Source of the DNA: Chaetoceros tenuissimus
Lineage: Eukaryota > Bacillariophyta > Thalassiosirophyceae > Chaetocerotales > Chaetocerotaceae
Assembly: GCA_021927905.1 (NCBI GenBank)
Contig: BLLK01000045.1
Span: 1,178,001-1,242,000, forward strand
DNA: 64,000 nucleotides
Reading direction: 5' to 3'
Shown here: piece after piece, positions 22,616-32,756 of the stretch
Numbering within the stretch: position 1 is the first letter of the stretch
How the letters are laid out: every line of letters starts with the position of its first letter
Position numbers and translations under genes: made by a program
Notes under the pieces: generated by a model
What the model was told of the DNA's origin: nothing
What the model saw: only the letters and a program-made list of their open reading frames with translations
The model's database searches: none

Positions 22616-22942
22616 TTGTTTTCTTGTTCTTGTTCTTGTTCTTGTTCTTGTGGTTGTTTAATTGTTTGAATTATTTTGTGAGCAGATACAAGAAGGCTAT
22701 TGGATGATCAAACGCTGATTATTGATCAGTCTTGACCTGGTCTTGATGACTTTTTTCTGTCATTTTTCAGCTAAAAAGTCAAGAAAACATCAAGAACAGC
22801 GGTCATTGTTTTGGCATTCTTTGAAGTCATCATTCTGATTTGTTCTGTTTGATCACGAACAAACTAATTGAAACAAATGAAGTATTGCTTAGAACTCCTA
22901 TTGACTTAGATTTACTTACTTATCCAACTTAGTCCGTTTTAT
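22616..22942. repeat. Spacer with TTCTTG hexamer microsatellite
   Basis: The 327-bp region between the GPD start and the 3' end of the next leftward gene. Five perfect TTCTTG units lie at 22621-22650, immediately upstream of the GPD ATG (CAAGAA repeats in the putative 5' UTR). The remainder is AT-rich and holds the GPD promoter. Confidence 0.7.
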
Positions 22943-24541
22943 TTATCTAACATTTCCAATACCAGCTCCCGATGCAGCCCTAGATTGTCTAAATTCTCCA
23001 CCGAGTGAAGGTAATCCTATGTCTTCCTTATCCCAAGAAGATGACATATATCTTGCCAATCTTCTTCCGCTTTCATATGCTCCCGGAATGGATGGATCCA
23101 GTAGCCAGTCTCCGCAAGTGCCAACACCATGTTGACCGTCAAATAAAAATCCGGAGTTACTTTCATTCAAGTCCCCTGATGGGTTCCAAACGTTTAAAGG
23201 AACAGCTGCACCCCAAAGTTGCAATTTACTATCAAGAATCAAACCTTGATGAATTCTTCCTTCTTGAAGCCCCAAACTTCGCTCTAATCCTTCTAACATT
23301 AGTTTGGTTACTTCCTCAACTCTCTCATTTGGAAGGTTTTCTTGTGGTCCTAATGATTATAAAAAAGGAAGCTGTAAGACATGACTCTTTTGCTTGTCTT
23401 GGCCGTGCCATCATAGCAAAATACATACTCATTTCTACTCACCCTTATATTTCTTTGCAAACTTAGCAGAGCTGAAAATGGTCCAGATCTCTACATCATG
23501 ATCCAAGCTATTATCCTGAATCTTTTTTCCTTGATTAGTTACAAGTCTCAGATCAGGTTCATTCTTTACAAAACCCACCATGACATCCTTCCCGACGACA
23601 TCACTTAGGTTTTGACCATCCTGTGATTTTATTGCAACAGTTAGCGAATATATACTATTCAAAGTCATCTTCTTTCCACCCCATTGTGGAACATATGGAC
23701 TGAAATTAACTTGCAACAAGGAATGCAAATCTTTTGCAGGGGTTCGACTCATGAGCCGATCTGCACATTTCCCATTATGAGCGACAATCACCATGTCAAA
23801 ATTTCCAAATCTCTTGCCATTTGTTTGAACAGACCATTGGGGATAATTAGAATCTTTTGAACCAATGTATTTGACTCCATTAGATGGTGAAATCCACACA
23901 TCCTGCTCAATCTTCAAGTTATTTTCATTTGCGATAGCAAGTGGAATACTTCCTATGCCCTTTGGAGAGTAATACATATATTGACTGTTTACAGAACGAA
24001 TTGTTGGTGTCGATTTCTCCTTTTTCTGTTGCTTTTCATCGCCCTTCTTTTTATTTCTATCAAAATCACCAGAGACAATCTCTACTACAGATCCTCGTGG
24101 ATACTTTTTCAAAATGATATCTGATTGCTCATTTCCCCCCTCACCACTCCAAATCTTGACTTGCTTCTTAAAATCTTCAAAGCCATTTCTAGGTAGGGTT
24201 ATTATCTGAGCTGCATGATCAATTGTGTATCTTGATAAAATAGAATCACGATTTCTGCCCTTGTCTTTTGGTTCATCTTTTGTAAACCTTGAAGAGCATC
24301 TTCCACCTGGTCTGATTCTACCTGTGTCAAATACTGTCGGATTATACTTTCCGAGACGCTGCAATTCAGCTGCACAAGATAGACCAGCGATGCCACCTCC
24401 AATGATTGCTACAGATGGCTTCGACGATGCAGATGATGCAGACATCTTGATGGGAAGTGAGAAAGATGAAACTCGGTTTGTGACTGAGAGAAAAATGGAT
24501 ATTTGGAGAAATGATGAGTTGAAGAATCCTAGCACTCTCAT
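22943..24541 (-). CDS. Renalase/amine-oxidase-like FAD-dependent oxidoreductase
   Basis: Two exons, 24541-23443 and 23349-22943, with a 93-nt GT-AG intron, encode 501 residues. The dinucleotide-binding fold begins at VAIIGGGIAGLSCAAEL (about residue 45), followed by GRIRPGGRCSSRF, the typical GGR motif of the amine-oxidase/renalase superfamily. The C-terminal FAD motif reads GVGTCGDWLLDPSIPGAYESG. The N-terminus (MRVLGFFNSSFLQISIFLS, then a cleavage-like VSSFSLP) resembles a signal peptide followed by a phenylalanine-containing site, as in diatom plastid pre-sequences; plastid or ER entry is therefore possible. The electron donor and substrate cannot be deduced. A Gln/Lys-rich insert (KKKGDEKQQKKEK) is not part of the fold. 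Confidence 0.82.
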
Positions 24542-25027
24542 CGAAACGTATGGTTTATTATGTAATTTTGATTGCTATACAAGTTCTTCTAATGGAGTAT
24601 GGTAGCTAATGGTACAATCAATGAAGATCGGATGGAGTTAACCGAGTTGACTGAGAATGGATGGAGAGACGATGAGACGATGTTGTCAGAAAGATTGATG
24701 AGCAAGCACACGTATGTACTAGGTAGTACCAAGAAACAGTATGAAATCCCATTTAGAAAGGGTTTAAGTCGTAATTCGTCATTGGTTTTATTCTACTCGT
24801 ATGCTAGTGTTTCTACTAATAGTCCGGATAAAATTGTTATCATTTCATTACCGAAGCATACTTTGGACCCAACTACAACCAAAGTAGAAAATTAAAAACT
24901 ACAAACACGAACAGCAAACTCAATTGATGAAACTTGAAAGGGTATTCATTACTTCTGCTTACAGTTGTCTGTATTACACACTGCGGAGTCCTGATTCTTC
25001 GATTCAAACTTATCGATAGGTATACTC
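24542..25027. other. Intergenic region
   Basis: 486 bp between two leftward genes: promoter of the flavoprotein and 3' end of the acyltransferase. A plus-strand frame of 98 codons starting with ATG at 24599 has no recognisable features; I do not call it. Confidence 0.4.
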
Positions 25028-26320
25028 TCATGCTGTCTTGGATGTTCTGATCTTGAAAGAAAATCTCTGGATGAAAGCAAGCATAGCCTTGATTCCTGTT
25101 TCAAATGGAACTGATTCCTTACTTGATTCAAAGACGCAGCCAAAGGTATGAGTGAAAGATACCATGAGAAAGGTCAATCCAATCGCTTTCAACAATAATC
25201 CCACACGTTCGAAATACACTGCAACACCACCTATGAAAAGGACATGAGCGAGTTGGCCCAACAAGATTTCCATTTTGTTAATTCTGAGCTGTGTAAAATT
25301 GTCGTTTCGATCAGCAAAGACTGATGGCTTTGCCAACTTTTCATCCCAAGCTTTCAAGACTTCATCTTTCCATGCATATTCCCTGAACAACACAGTCTTG
25401 GCATCGAATGAGTCATCCGAAACTTCAATCCTCCGGAGATGAATGTACACGTCAATACCCTGCGTCAAGTCATATATATCAGGAACTACTCTTTCGTCTT
25501 CAGAGAGCAATTTACAATTCAAGAGTTTGTTATTTCTAACGTAAACTAAGCAAACAGAGATGACTGTTTTACCTTGTTCAAGAAGGCAATTTGTACCCTT
25601 ATATCTTGGAGTGAGAACATACTCAAAAGGCTTCATTCCATTTTGCAAGGAAAATTCTCTACATTCTTGAATGTATCGTTGATCGTGTTCCCCATGATCT
25701 ACAATGACTCCTTCAGGGCTAAGGAAGAGCATTCGTTGTACCTCCAAAGTTTTGAATTCACTGATATTCTTTTTGATTGTCGATTCGTCTCTCCCAAAAG
25801 ATCTCCATACAAAGATGTCCTTACACACTATTTTCCTATACCAACCTAAAGAGTTAAAGTTTTACAAACGTATGAGAAAAATTGATTCAATGATGCTTAT
25901 TTGCGAATGAAAGCTCTACTTACCAATCAAAGGCATGAATTGGAGTAGGGCCTCGCAGACGAATCCAACTCGACATCGATTTACTTCTCTTGTAGAAAGT
26001 TTTTTCAAATGACCTGCAAACATTGCAATCATCCAATCTATTCTACTGCCATGGTTAGCTAGGAGAAGAGAATCTTTTGCTTTTGCTTCAACCAAAAGAT
26101 CTACATCACTCTTTGCAAGAAACACTTTAGAATAAGCTAAAGGCAGGCCGTAAACTATTGGAGTTGTAAAGTCGATGAGGTAGCTTGTTGCTTTCAAGAA
26201 CAATTCAGAAGGCAAAGACAATTTCAAAAAAATACCAATGGCCAAGTCAAAGGCCACATTGATACAAATCGAAGTTACAATGAGATGCCCGTATACGGTT
26301 AGAAGGATCTTCTTCATCAT
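25028..26320 (-). CDS. Lysophospholipid acyltransferase (AGPAT/LCLAT-like, PlsC family)
   Basis: Two exons, 26320-25924 and 25845-25028 (78-nt intron), give 404 residues. Residues 8-60 are hydrophobic. The acyltransferase signature NHGSRIDW (H90 and D95 of the HX4D catalytic pair) is intact, and FLSPEGVIVDHG (about 173-184) is the substrate-binding motif block, followed by YVLTPRYKG. Two hydrophobic helices lie near the C-terminus (about 325-365). Order and spacing match eukaryotic AGPAT3/4/5 and lysocardiolipin acyltransferase 1, which acylate lysophosphatidic or other lysophospholipids in the ER. Which substrate is used here cannot be told. It is divergent from the small basic gene, with only 186 bp between the two starts. 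Confidence 0.87.
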
Positions 26321-26506
26321 TTTTGTTCCTGAAGATTAAAAGTTGAATAGAAGGAAAACTAAAAAGTTGTGGTAAACTCAAAGCTTACCCTTTTTTGAAA
26401 ATGAAAAATGAAAATGTGGTAAGAGAACGTAGGCAATACCTATTTGAAAATTGAAAATTATACATTATAATCTCAACCTCACCAACGTCCCAAACTCAAT
26501 TTTTCT

Positions 26507-26976
26507 ATGGTTATCAAAGGGGCCACAATCACCAAAGGTCAACTTCGAGCAATTGCTCGGGTGAAAGAAAGGCAAGGACTCGACCAGCAAAAACCGAAAA
26601 AACAAGGACCCAGTATTCGGAAAGAGGAATGGAATGATCGGTTCTTTGTCAAGGAAGAACTTGGATCGAAAGCAAGCAGAAGTAAATCGAACAGGCGTGT
26701 CAAGCGAGTGTACGACAATGGGAAATACACTAGGGCAACATCTCCACTTGATATGACTCGAATCCAAGATGCACTGGAAAAAGTAGACCAAGATGTGGAT
26801 GTTGAGACCAAATTGAAAGACAAGTGAGTCTACTTGGAAGAGTTACTTCTTTTATCTCTATCAATTCTTCCATAAATCTAACCTCGATTCGCAGTGTTGT
26901 GGAAGATGTTACAGAAGAAATATTTGAAGAGCTTTTGCAAGACGTGATGACCGAAATGGTATCTTGTCAACACTGA
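26507..26976 (+). CDS. Small basic protein of unknown function
   Basis: Two exons, 26507-26823 and 26895-26976 (71-nt intron, GTGAGT and GCAG), encode 132 residues. The first two thirds are basic (MVIKGATITKGQLRAIARV, then RSKSNRRVKRVYDNGKY). The end is an acidic amphipathic helix, VVEDVTEEIFEELLQDVMTEM. I do not recognise the family. The acidic terminal helix recalls centriole and cilium proteins (for example the moonraker family), but that is a loose resemblance. Its stop codon is only 27 bp before the ATG of the CFAP97-like gene on the same strand, which is unusually tight and hints at a shared transcript or a shared cellular role. Confidence 0.68.
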
Positions 26977-27003
26977 CTGTATTCAATCAAACTACTCACA
27001 GAC

Positions 27004-27803
27004 ATGTCTATCAACAGTAAGTACCATTCTTTGTCGTCCTATCACATCTTTCTCACCAAACCTCACAAGCACTAGGAGGAAACAAAAAGAATTTCATTTT
27101 TAAATAGAAATGGATCGAGGTCGAAAGGCATTACCAGTTCAAAACAAAGCTTGTAACCAACGTTACATCAAACGATGTCAGGAACGTCATAGACAAAAGG
27201 TTAGTGAAGTGAAATTTTCATCGTCTTATTCGAGTGCAACTTTTTTCTCATTTAGTTTCAGCTCCGAGACATGAAATGCAGCATTGACAACAAACCTCCT
27301 CGTTCAGCCACACACTTGAAAACAAAGGCAAAGAAAAATGCTCTCATGGAGGATCGTATTGATCAGATTGAAACGGAGAATAGAATTTTACTGCAAAAGA
27401 TGACACATATTATGAGGGTGAGTAATTTGGTCTGGCGGATCAATCACTCATAGTCTCTTCATTCTCTTTGACTCATGCATTTCTTGTCTGTAATCTTTTC
27501 TAGCGCAAGGGTGCAATCGACAATGTCAATCAAAGTCAAAAGTATGGGCACTCACTCAGTAAAGAGCGACGAAAAAGGGAGCTACAAAAGATCACCAATC
27601 AAAACCTGCAAATCTTGAAAAGAATTCAACAGGCCAAACCAACATACAATCACAAAAAGTGGGAAGAAGAAGCAAAGGCTAATGATCGCATCCTTGCAAA
27701 TATATGTGAATTCAAATCAAACCACACTGAACACATGGATAGACGTGACAATAGTAGTTACTTCGACGACGAATTTCTTATGGACTATGAAGATTGCTAC
27801 TAG
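27004..27803 (+). CDS. CFAP97-family (hemingway / CFAP97D-like) ciliary protein
   Basis: Four exons: 27004-27016, 27108-27199, 27262-27417 and 27504-27803, all with GT-AG introns (91, 62 and 86 nt); 186 residues. The central block matches CFAP97 proteins: DNKPPRSATHLKTKAKK, then RIDQIETENRILLQKMTHIM, then SKERRKRELQKITNQN and PTYNHKKWEEEAKANDRIL. Animal CFAP97/hemingway and CFAP97D1 are needed for sperm flagellar axoneme assembly. In a diatom this would act in the flagellum of male gametes, so the gene supports a centric lineage. The 13-nt first exon may be non-essential: an ATG in exon 2 (27110) could be the start instead. The third acceptor is ambiguous: the AGs ending at 27255 and 27261 are 6 nt apart and both keep frame. 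Confidence 0.85.
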
Positions 27804-28177
27804 TATTTGAAGTCAAAGTGATTTGGAATAGGATCTATGCAATAAAAATAAAAGTACGTACAGTGGAATTCTGAATTCTTTCTTTCGGCTTTCTAGAGAT
27901 TTTTGTCCACAAGATCTGTTTGCTAAACTATGTAGTACGCTACACTATGTTGTACAAACCATTCCTCCGCCGCGCCAGAATATTTGCAAGAGTTAGTCTT
28001 GTTGGATGTTGGAAGCGTTGAAAATTTCAAAACGTTGGATGTACTATATTATTGCGATTATATAAGGAACTATGGAATACTTATGAAGTGAGAAGCCTGG
28101 TAGCCTTCTCACCACAGTGTATCAATCGTATCTATCATATTTTTAGTGAAAATAATGTCTATTTCTCCTTGTTCTTG

Positions 28178-28206
28178 AATCGTGTAGGAATGATTCCTAC
28201 ACGATT
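28178..28206. repeat. Perfect inverted repeat (13-bp arms, 3-nt loop)
   Basis: AATCGTGTAGGAA, then TGA, then TTCCTACACGATT. The arms are exactly complementary, so DNA or RNA from either strand could fold into a hairpin. It lies 14 bp before a tandem duplication and about 185 bp upstream of the next start codon. Confidence 0.9.
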
Positions 28207-28219
28207 GAATCATGCCGCT

Positions 28220-28313
28220 AAAAGGAATTGGAGAGTTGTTGGTGTCAGTCAGTCTGATGGTTTGGCCAAAAGGAATTGGAGAGTTGTTGGTGTCAGTCAG
28301 TCTGATGGTTTGG
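28220..28313. repeat. Exact tandem duplication, period 48 bp
   Basis: Two copies of a 46-bp sequence starting AAAAGGAATTGGAGAGTTGT, at 28220-28265 and 28268-28313, identical base for base. The exactness suggests a recent slippage or duplication event in the promoter or 5' UTR of the gene starting at 28391. Confidence 0.93.
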
Positions 28314-28390
28314 TTTCCTCGGTGTATTTGAAACAAAACCAATTCCAACTCTGTCAAATTCATATAAACAAAGAATAGATAACATTGACA

Positions 28391-29422
28391 ATGCCTCCAT
28401 TCAACAAGACAGAACAAATTGCATCAGCTGCCATCATCATGGCGATTTTGTTCCATACAGTGGCACAGGTGACAGTTGATGAATCAAATGCAATGTTTCT
28501 CTTCAAGAACTCAGCATGCGTTTTGTCTTTTGGCTTTTTCATTGAGAATGTACTTCATGCATTCATTCCATCGTGTCAGAAGCCATACGTCTTGACTCAT
28601 TTTGTACTGGGATGGATTCAACAATTATGTTACCTCATCCTTTACTTTGTTGAATTTGATTCGTTCATGACATACTGGAAACCAATATTCTTTGGTTACT
28701 ACGTCTGGACTATGATTCTTTTGGCCACCAGACCAAATCTATTCTTCCCAATATTCCAAATCTTTTACAGTATTCATCATTGTCTTGCATTTATCATCAC
28801 TGGAGTCTGGGCGCTCCAACCAAACCCTATTTGGGAAGGTTACATGGTCCGTGCAGCAATGATTTGGCTGACATCTGACATTTACGTCTATTCCAACAAC
28901 ATCTACCGTGCTCTTGATCCAAGTAGAGGCAAGACAAAATTCTTTCGACAGTTACAAATTTGGGCTTTTTGTGCTGAAAGGATTCATAGATGCGCTGCCT
29001 ACCTGCAAGCACTCATCATCTGCAAAGGAACAAGTACACCTTTTGGATGGGTTGTATTTGGAACAATGATCTCCATCGACCTTCTCGACATCGCTTTTCA
29101 ATTAAAATCCATCGTAAACAACCGTAGAAAGGATAACAAGGAATCTCCAACCACGAAGAAGGAAAATAGAACCTTCTCTTTCCTTTTAAATAGTAGGGAG
29201 ATGTCATCATCTTCTTCCGATGATTCAACCGTCATCTGCAGCTCCTCTCTCAAAAATAGTCACTGCATAAATTTGTATGACATCGAAGCAGCTGAGGTAT
29301 CTGATGATGCTGGTTCTTCGAGCTCGAGTACTGAAAATACTCATAGAAAGTCAACGTGTACAAGTTGGGTCTTCCCAATCAAAATATTGAATAGTTCAGG
29401 TATCGAATCTATGGAATGGTAG
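28391..29422 (+). CDS. Orphan multi-pass membrane protein
   Basis: Single exon, 343 residues from the ATG of MPPFNKTEQIAS. About seven hydrophobic segments occupy residues 10-245, followed by a hydrophilic Ser-rich tail (250-343) containing SSSSSDDS and SSSSSTENT runs. A histidine pair inside a membrane segment (FQIFYSIHHCLAFIITGVW) is reminiscent of TLC-domain proteins (TRAM/LAG1/CLN8), but the remaining TLC signatures are not obvious, so I do not assign it. Location is probably the endomembrane system. The Ser-rich tail could be a phosphorylation region. Confidence 0.7.
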   Translation: MPPFNKTEQIASAAIIMAILFHTVAQVTVDESNAMFLFKNSACVLSFGFFIENVLHAFIPSCQKPYVLTHFVLGWIQQLCYLILYFVEFDSFMTYWKPIFFGYYVWTMILLATRPNLFFPIFQIFYSIHHCLAFIITGVWALQPNPIWEGYMVRAAMIWLTSDIYVYSNNIYRALDPSRGKTKFFRQLQIWAFCAERIHRCAAYLQALIICKGTSTPFGWVVFGTMISIDLLDIAFQLKSIVNNRRKDNKESPTTKKENRTFSFLLNSREMSSSSSDDSTVICSSSLKNSHCINLYDIEAAEVSDDAGSSSSSTENTHRKSTCTSWVFPIKILNSSGIESMEW

Positions 29423-30184
29423 AACTCATACTTCGTCATCCTCCAATGAAATATTCTCTTCATAAATTGTGATTGGTTTGCTTCGAAGAAACTATGTATA
29501 GAAGATATTTGTAGTTTGAGACAGACATAGAACGAAAAATTTCCGAATCATTACTATTTAGAAAAAAATATAAAATAGAAAACATTAGTAGATGTAAGAT
29601 TCAATTTGTTTGACAGAAGCCATATTATCCACGAAAACTTACCTCTCCCGCTGGAAAGAGCTGGCTTTGAATTTGATAATCATTTTAGAAATAGTTGCTC
29701 TAAAACTTTAGAAATGAAACAAACAAAGACAGAGAAATGAAAAAGCAATCCTCTCAAGGGAGAAGAAACAGGAGGTGAATCACAGATTGTTGGCTTGAGA
29801 TGTATATGTGAGAAGGGTGGTAGGCTTCGCACTACTCCAAAACTGTCATTATGAGACCTAATTTTGTTCACGGGGGTTAAGTAGTCTCTCTATGCAAGAC
29901 TGAAGGATGTGGGAATGAAGGAAGGCTTCTCAAAGAAGGCTTCTCGGTTTGTTCCTTACCCTATTCTTTTCTTTTTTCCCTTTTGCATCAAGCAGCACAG
30001 CCTAGCCACAAGTAGCTAGCTACGGTATTCGGCATCACACTCCTCTGCTTCTCCGCACACTCCTGACGACCTCCTTTTTTTTTTTCGATACACGTTTTCG
30101 CATGATACCCACCATACACAGTTTACTGTAAACGACAACATTTAGATAGGATTTATAAATAACAAGAGAAACTACAACGCCAAG
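29423..30184. other. Intergenic region
   Basis: 762 bp between two rightward genes. It contains a 12-bp palindrome GTAGCTAGCTAC (30012-30023), a short direct repeat GAAGGCTTCTC around 29925-29945, and a T-run near 30075. Promoter of the COX20-like gene; no gene seen. Confidence 0.5.
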
Positions 30185-30691
30185 ATGTCAGATGGGAAAT
30201 CAGCTGTAGTCTCAGAAGGAGGAAAGGAGCATCCACGATGGACATACTACTTACCTGAATATGCAGGCATTAGAGAAAGCATTCAAAACAGCCCCTTTCG
30301 TTGGTGTGTTAGAGAAGCAGCACTATGGGGTATAGCAACTGGAACAGCTATGGGAATCCATCGCATTCGTATGGGATATAGACCAATGTATAAGAGGGTT
30401 ATAGGTCCAACCTTTCTTACAATCTACGTCGTAGCATTTCCAAGTTATTATTTTTGCCATAAAAAGAGAGAGCACAAAGAAAAGACTATTGAAATGATGA
30501 TGAAAGCAAATGATTTTCAAAATGTTGAGGAAATGCCTGAGCAAATTCCTGCTGATCAACATCCATTTTTAAATAACGATGATGAGGGAATAAGGAAGAA
30601 AGAGTTCATTGCGAACTTAAAAGAGAAAAAGGAATGGCAAAAGCAAGATGCAATGAAAGATGCAAGTGATGTCTTTAGGGAAAAGAGGTAG
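30185..30691 (+). CDS. COX20-like cytochrome c oxidase assembly protein
   Basis: Single exon, 168 residues. After a short N-terminus comes FRWCVREAALWGIATGTAMG, matching the CARE-type motif and first helix of COX20 (FAM36A), then a second hydrophobic segment TFLTIYVVAFPSYYFC, then the charged KKREHKEKTIEMM. COX20 is an inner-mitochondrial-membrane chaperone for COX2 during cytochrome c oxidase assembly. The charged C-terminal tail (about 100-168) is longer than in animals. Identification rests on topology plus these short motifs, so it is moderate. No mitochondrial presequence is obvious, as is usual for COX20. Confidence 0.68.
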   Translation: MSDGKSAVVSEGGKEHPRWTYYLPEYAGIRESIQNSPFRWCVREAALWGIATGTAMGIHRIRMGYRPMYKRVIGPTFLTIYVVAFPSYYFCHKKREHKEKTIEMMMKANDFQNVEEMPEQIPADQHPFLNNDDEGIRKKEFIANLKEKKEWQKQDAMKDASDVFREKR

Positions 30692-31552
30692 AGTTGGATT
30701 TAGTGGAAAGTGGAGTTTTCCAAAGGAGCGCTCCTTGCTTGCACATTCAAAAAATGGAAGTTTGAAAAGTGCACAGTATCAAAAGACGCTTTACATAATT
30801 GCAGCTGCTACCTATCCGACAAGGTACTTCAAATCATCTCTTTCGATATATATATATATATATATATATATGCGTAAAACTTTTTCATGATAGTAGTAGT
30901 CTAATCCAACCCTTTCGCCTTGTGCGAATTTTCTAGTTTACTCATACACAAAACACTGTTCTATGAAAAGCTTTCTCAAAAATAAAATCTACTCATTAAA
31001 AATTTAAAAAATGTTACGAATAGCAACTATTACATAATCTTTCTGAATATCATTTACATTCACAGCAGCTTTGAGCATTCTTCCTTCTTCCATCATTGGT
31101 GTATTTATTTGAAGATGACGTCACCGACAGAAATACGAGATTCGTAGGTATAAGAATGTCGTCAAAACCGAAAGAAAGAAAAAGAAAAAAGAAAAAGGAG
31201 CTTGCTTGCTTGCCAATCATTGCCCTCATCATCATCATCTCAATCATCACCTCACGAAAACCTTGACCACCTTATACAATTCGTTTCTTCATCCCCTTGA
31301 AAAAGGCCAAAACCTGCATCTTGCAACTTTAAATTACAGAATACATAATAAATTCATTGTGAGTAAATGTTTTTTACATTGCCCCGTAGTATGGAAGAAA
31401 AAGTACTGCAATTCTCAATACTCATCATAGGAACACTTCCCATCTTCCATCCAATGCTTCTCATTCGAAATTGCAGCAAATGGAGTTAATATAATCATCG
31501 ATTCTAATTGCAATGTTAATATTCTCACAAATCAAATTAATTTACAGAGATT
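30692..31552. other. Intergenic region with AT microsatellite and TGACGTCA site
   Basis: 861 bp between two rightward genes. A 26-nt AT dinucleotide run is at 30846-30871. A perfect TGACGTCA palindrome is at 31116-31123, the kind of site bound by bZIP factors and, in Phaeodactylum, part of the CO2/cAMP-responsive elements. An ATC-rich stretch lies near 31227. No supported gene. Confidence 0.55.
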
Positions 31553-32419
31553 ATGTGTTCTTCCAAAGGATATAGCCTCTTGCACCAATCGCAACCTAAG
31601 CAAGAACAAAAAGATGCAGTCGTGGCTACTGCAACTGTAATTCAGAACTCTTTCACAACTCTTTCCAGTCAAAATATCTGCAAGGAGTTGAAAGGCATAT
31701 TAAAGACGAGTGATAGGGACAGTGATACTGTCGATGATACTGCTTCATCTTCTTCTAATAATGGGTCTACTCTCAATGAAAAGAAGACAAAGAGGCCATC
31801 TTTGAAGTATCTATTTCGTGGTGCATCTTTTCGAAAGAAACTTTGTAAAATAGAACAAACTCAAGAAGAAACAAGATCTTCGAAGAAAGCACCGACAGTC
31901 AAGTTTCATGAGTTGCAAATTAGAGTTTTTCCACAAATCTTGGGAGATCATCCTTGTTGTCAAACTGGTCTGCCTCTCTCACTTGGCTGGAAGCATACTT
32001 CTGAACACACAAAGTCTATTGATGAATTCGAAAAGCAAGATCGCATGGAAGCCAATTTATCTAGCTCGTTAAGGATCAGTGCAATTCGTAGGTGGGAGAT
32101 TCTGAAGGATGCATCAATAGACAGATTTCCTCCAGATGAGACAAGGACTAACAGCTCTGCAGAAGATATTGGAAGGCCATTTTCATTGAACAAAATTAAA
32201 CTTGCGTCTAGGCCAACATGTCAAAAAGATTTGTTTCTTGTAGGTGATGTTTATGGGCAAAATAATGTTCAGATAGATCATTTACAGTCATCACCTCGCA
32301 CGGAAGCTACCAACTACAGTGAAAATGAATTGAAAAGAGCCGGACGTAAAATTATGAGGGAGAGAGAATCCAGAAGGAGAAAGAAGGCTATTCGAAAGTT
32401 CTTTGAGACCCCTATTTGA
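31553..32419 (+). CDS. Basic orphan protein with an ILGDHP-type motif
   Basis: Single exon, 288 residues. N-terminal third is Ser/Thr/Gln-rich. Around residues 118-145 is VKFHELQIRVFPQILGDHP followed by PLSLGWKH, a short conserved-looking block that I have seen in many uncharacterised diatom proteins (a VRF..IEIREYP.ILGDNP..S..GPPL.I.W pattern). The C-terminus is strongly basic (RESRRRKKAIRKFF). There is no signal peptide or membrane segment. Function unknown; the pattern recalls proteins with many paralogues in diatom genomes. Confidence 0.7.
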   Translation: MCSSKGYSLLHQSQPKQEQKDAVVATATVIQNSFTTLSSQNICKELKGILKTSDRDSDTVDDTASSSSNNGSTLNEKKTKRPSLKYLFRGASFRKKLCKIEQTQEETRSSKKAPTVKFHELQIRVFPQILGDHPCCQTGLPLSLGWKHTSEHTKSIDEFEKQDRMEANLSSSLRISAIRRWEILKDASIDRFPPDETRTNSSAEDIGRPFSLNKIKLASRPTCQKDLFLVGDVYGQNNVQIDHLQSSPRTEATNYSENELKRAGRKIMRERESRRRKKAIRKFFETPI

Positions 32420-32735
32420 ATCTGACATGAGGATTACTATCCATAGGAGTAGGTTATAGGTAAAATAGCATTTCTGCTCGAACGCAAAGCAAAACATTCC
32501 ACATTTATTTCCTCGATTGCCATTTTTATTTGAATTTATAGCTTTTTTTATAAAGCAACAAGCTAACAAGCTATTGAAAGCGGGGTTAGATGCAAGTTAT
32601 TTCTTGTACGTACGTTGAAAATATCACTTTTCCTTTTTTTCCCAAGGGGATGCGGACGTGATGTAGGAATGCGGATTTGATGACGTATGAATTCCCTAAT
32701 GTTCAAGGGTCGGCCTTTCTCGAGAAGATTCCCTA
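32420..32735. other. Spacer with duplicated start-codon segment
   Basis: 316 bp. Contains GTACGTACGT (32606-32615) and the upstream copy of a 29-bp direct repeat. Near 32650-32690 the words GATGCGGACGTGATG and AATGCGGATTTGATGACG form an imperfect repeat. Confidence 0.5.
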
Positions 32736-32756
32736 ATGTTCAAGGGTCGGCCTTTC
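32691..32756. repeat. 29-bp direct repeat spanning the start codon
   Basis: Two identical copies of ATTCCCTAATGTTCAAGGGT plus nine further bases, at 32691-32719 and 32728-32756, period 37 bp. Each copy contains an ATG. The second ATG (32736) opens the ankyrin gene; the first (32699) is out of frame with it and opens a 24-codon reading frame. Confidence 0.93.

Larger units (their letters stand above)
27804..28390. other. Intergenic region with hairpin and 48-bp tandem duplication
   Basis: 587 bp between the CFAP97-like gene and the orphan membrane protein. It holds GTACGTAC (27854-27861), a perfect 13-bp inverted repeat and a tandem duplication, both listed separately. No supported gene. Confidence 0.5.

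Noticed and set aside
24599-24895. 98-codon plus-strand frame with ATG
   Set aside because: Lies in the promoter region of a minus-strand gene, with no recognisable domain; insufficient support.
28109-28417. Minus-strand frame with two identical peptide repeats
   Set aside because: The repeated peptide only reflects the 48-bp tandem duplication; nothing else supports a gene.
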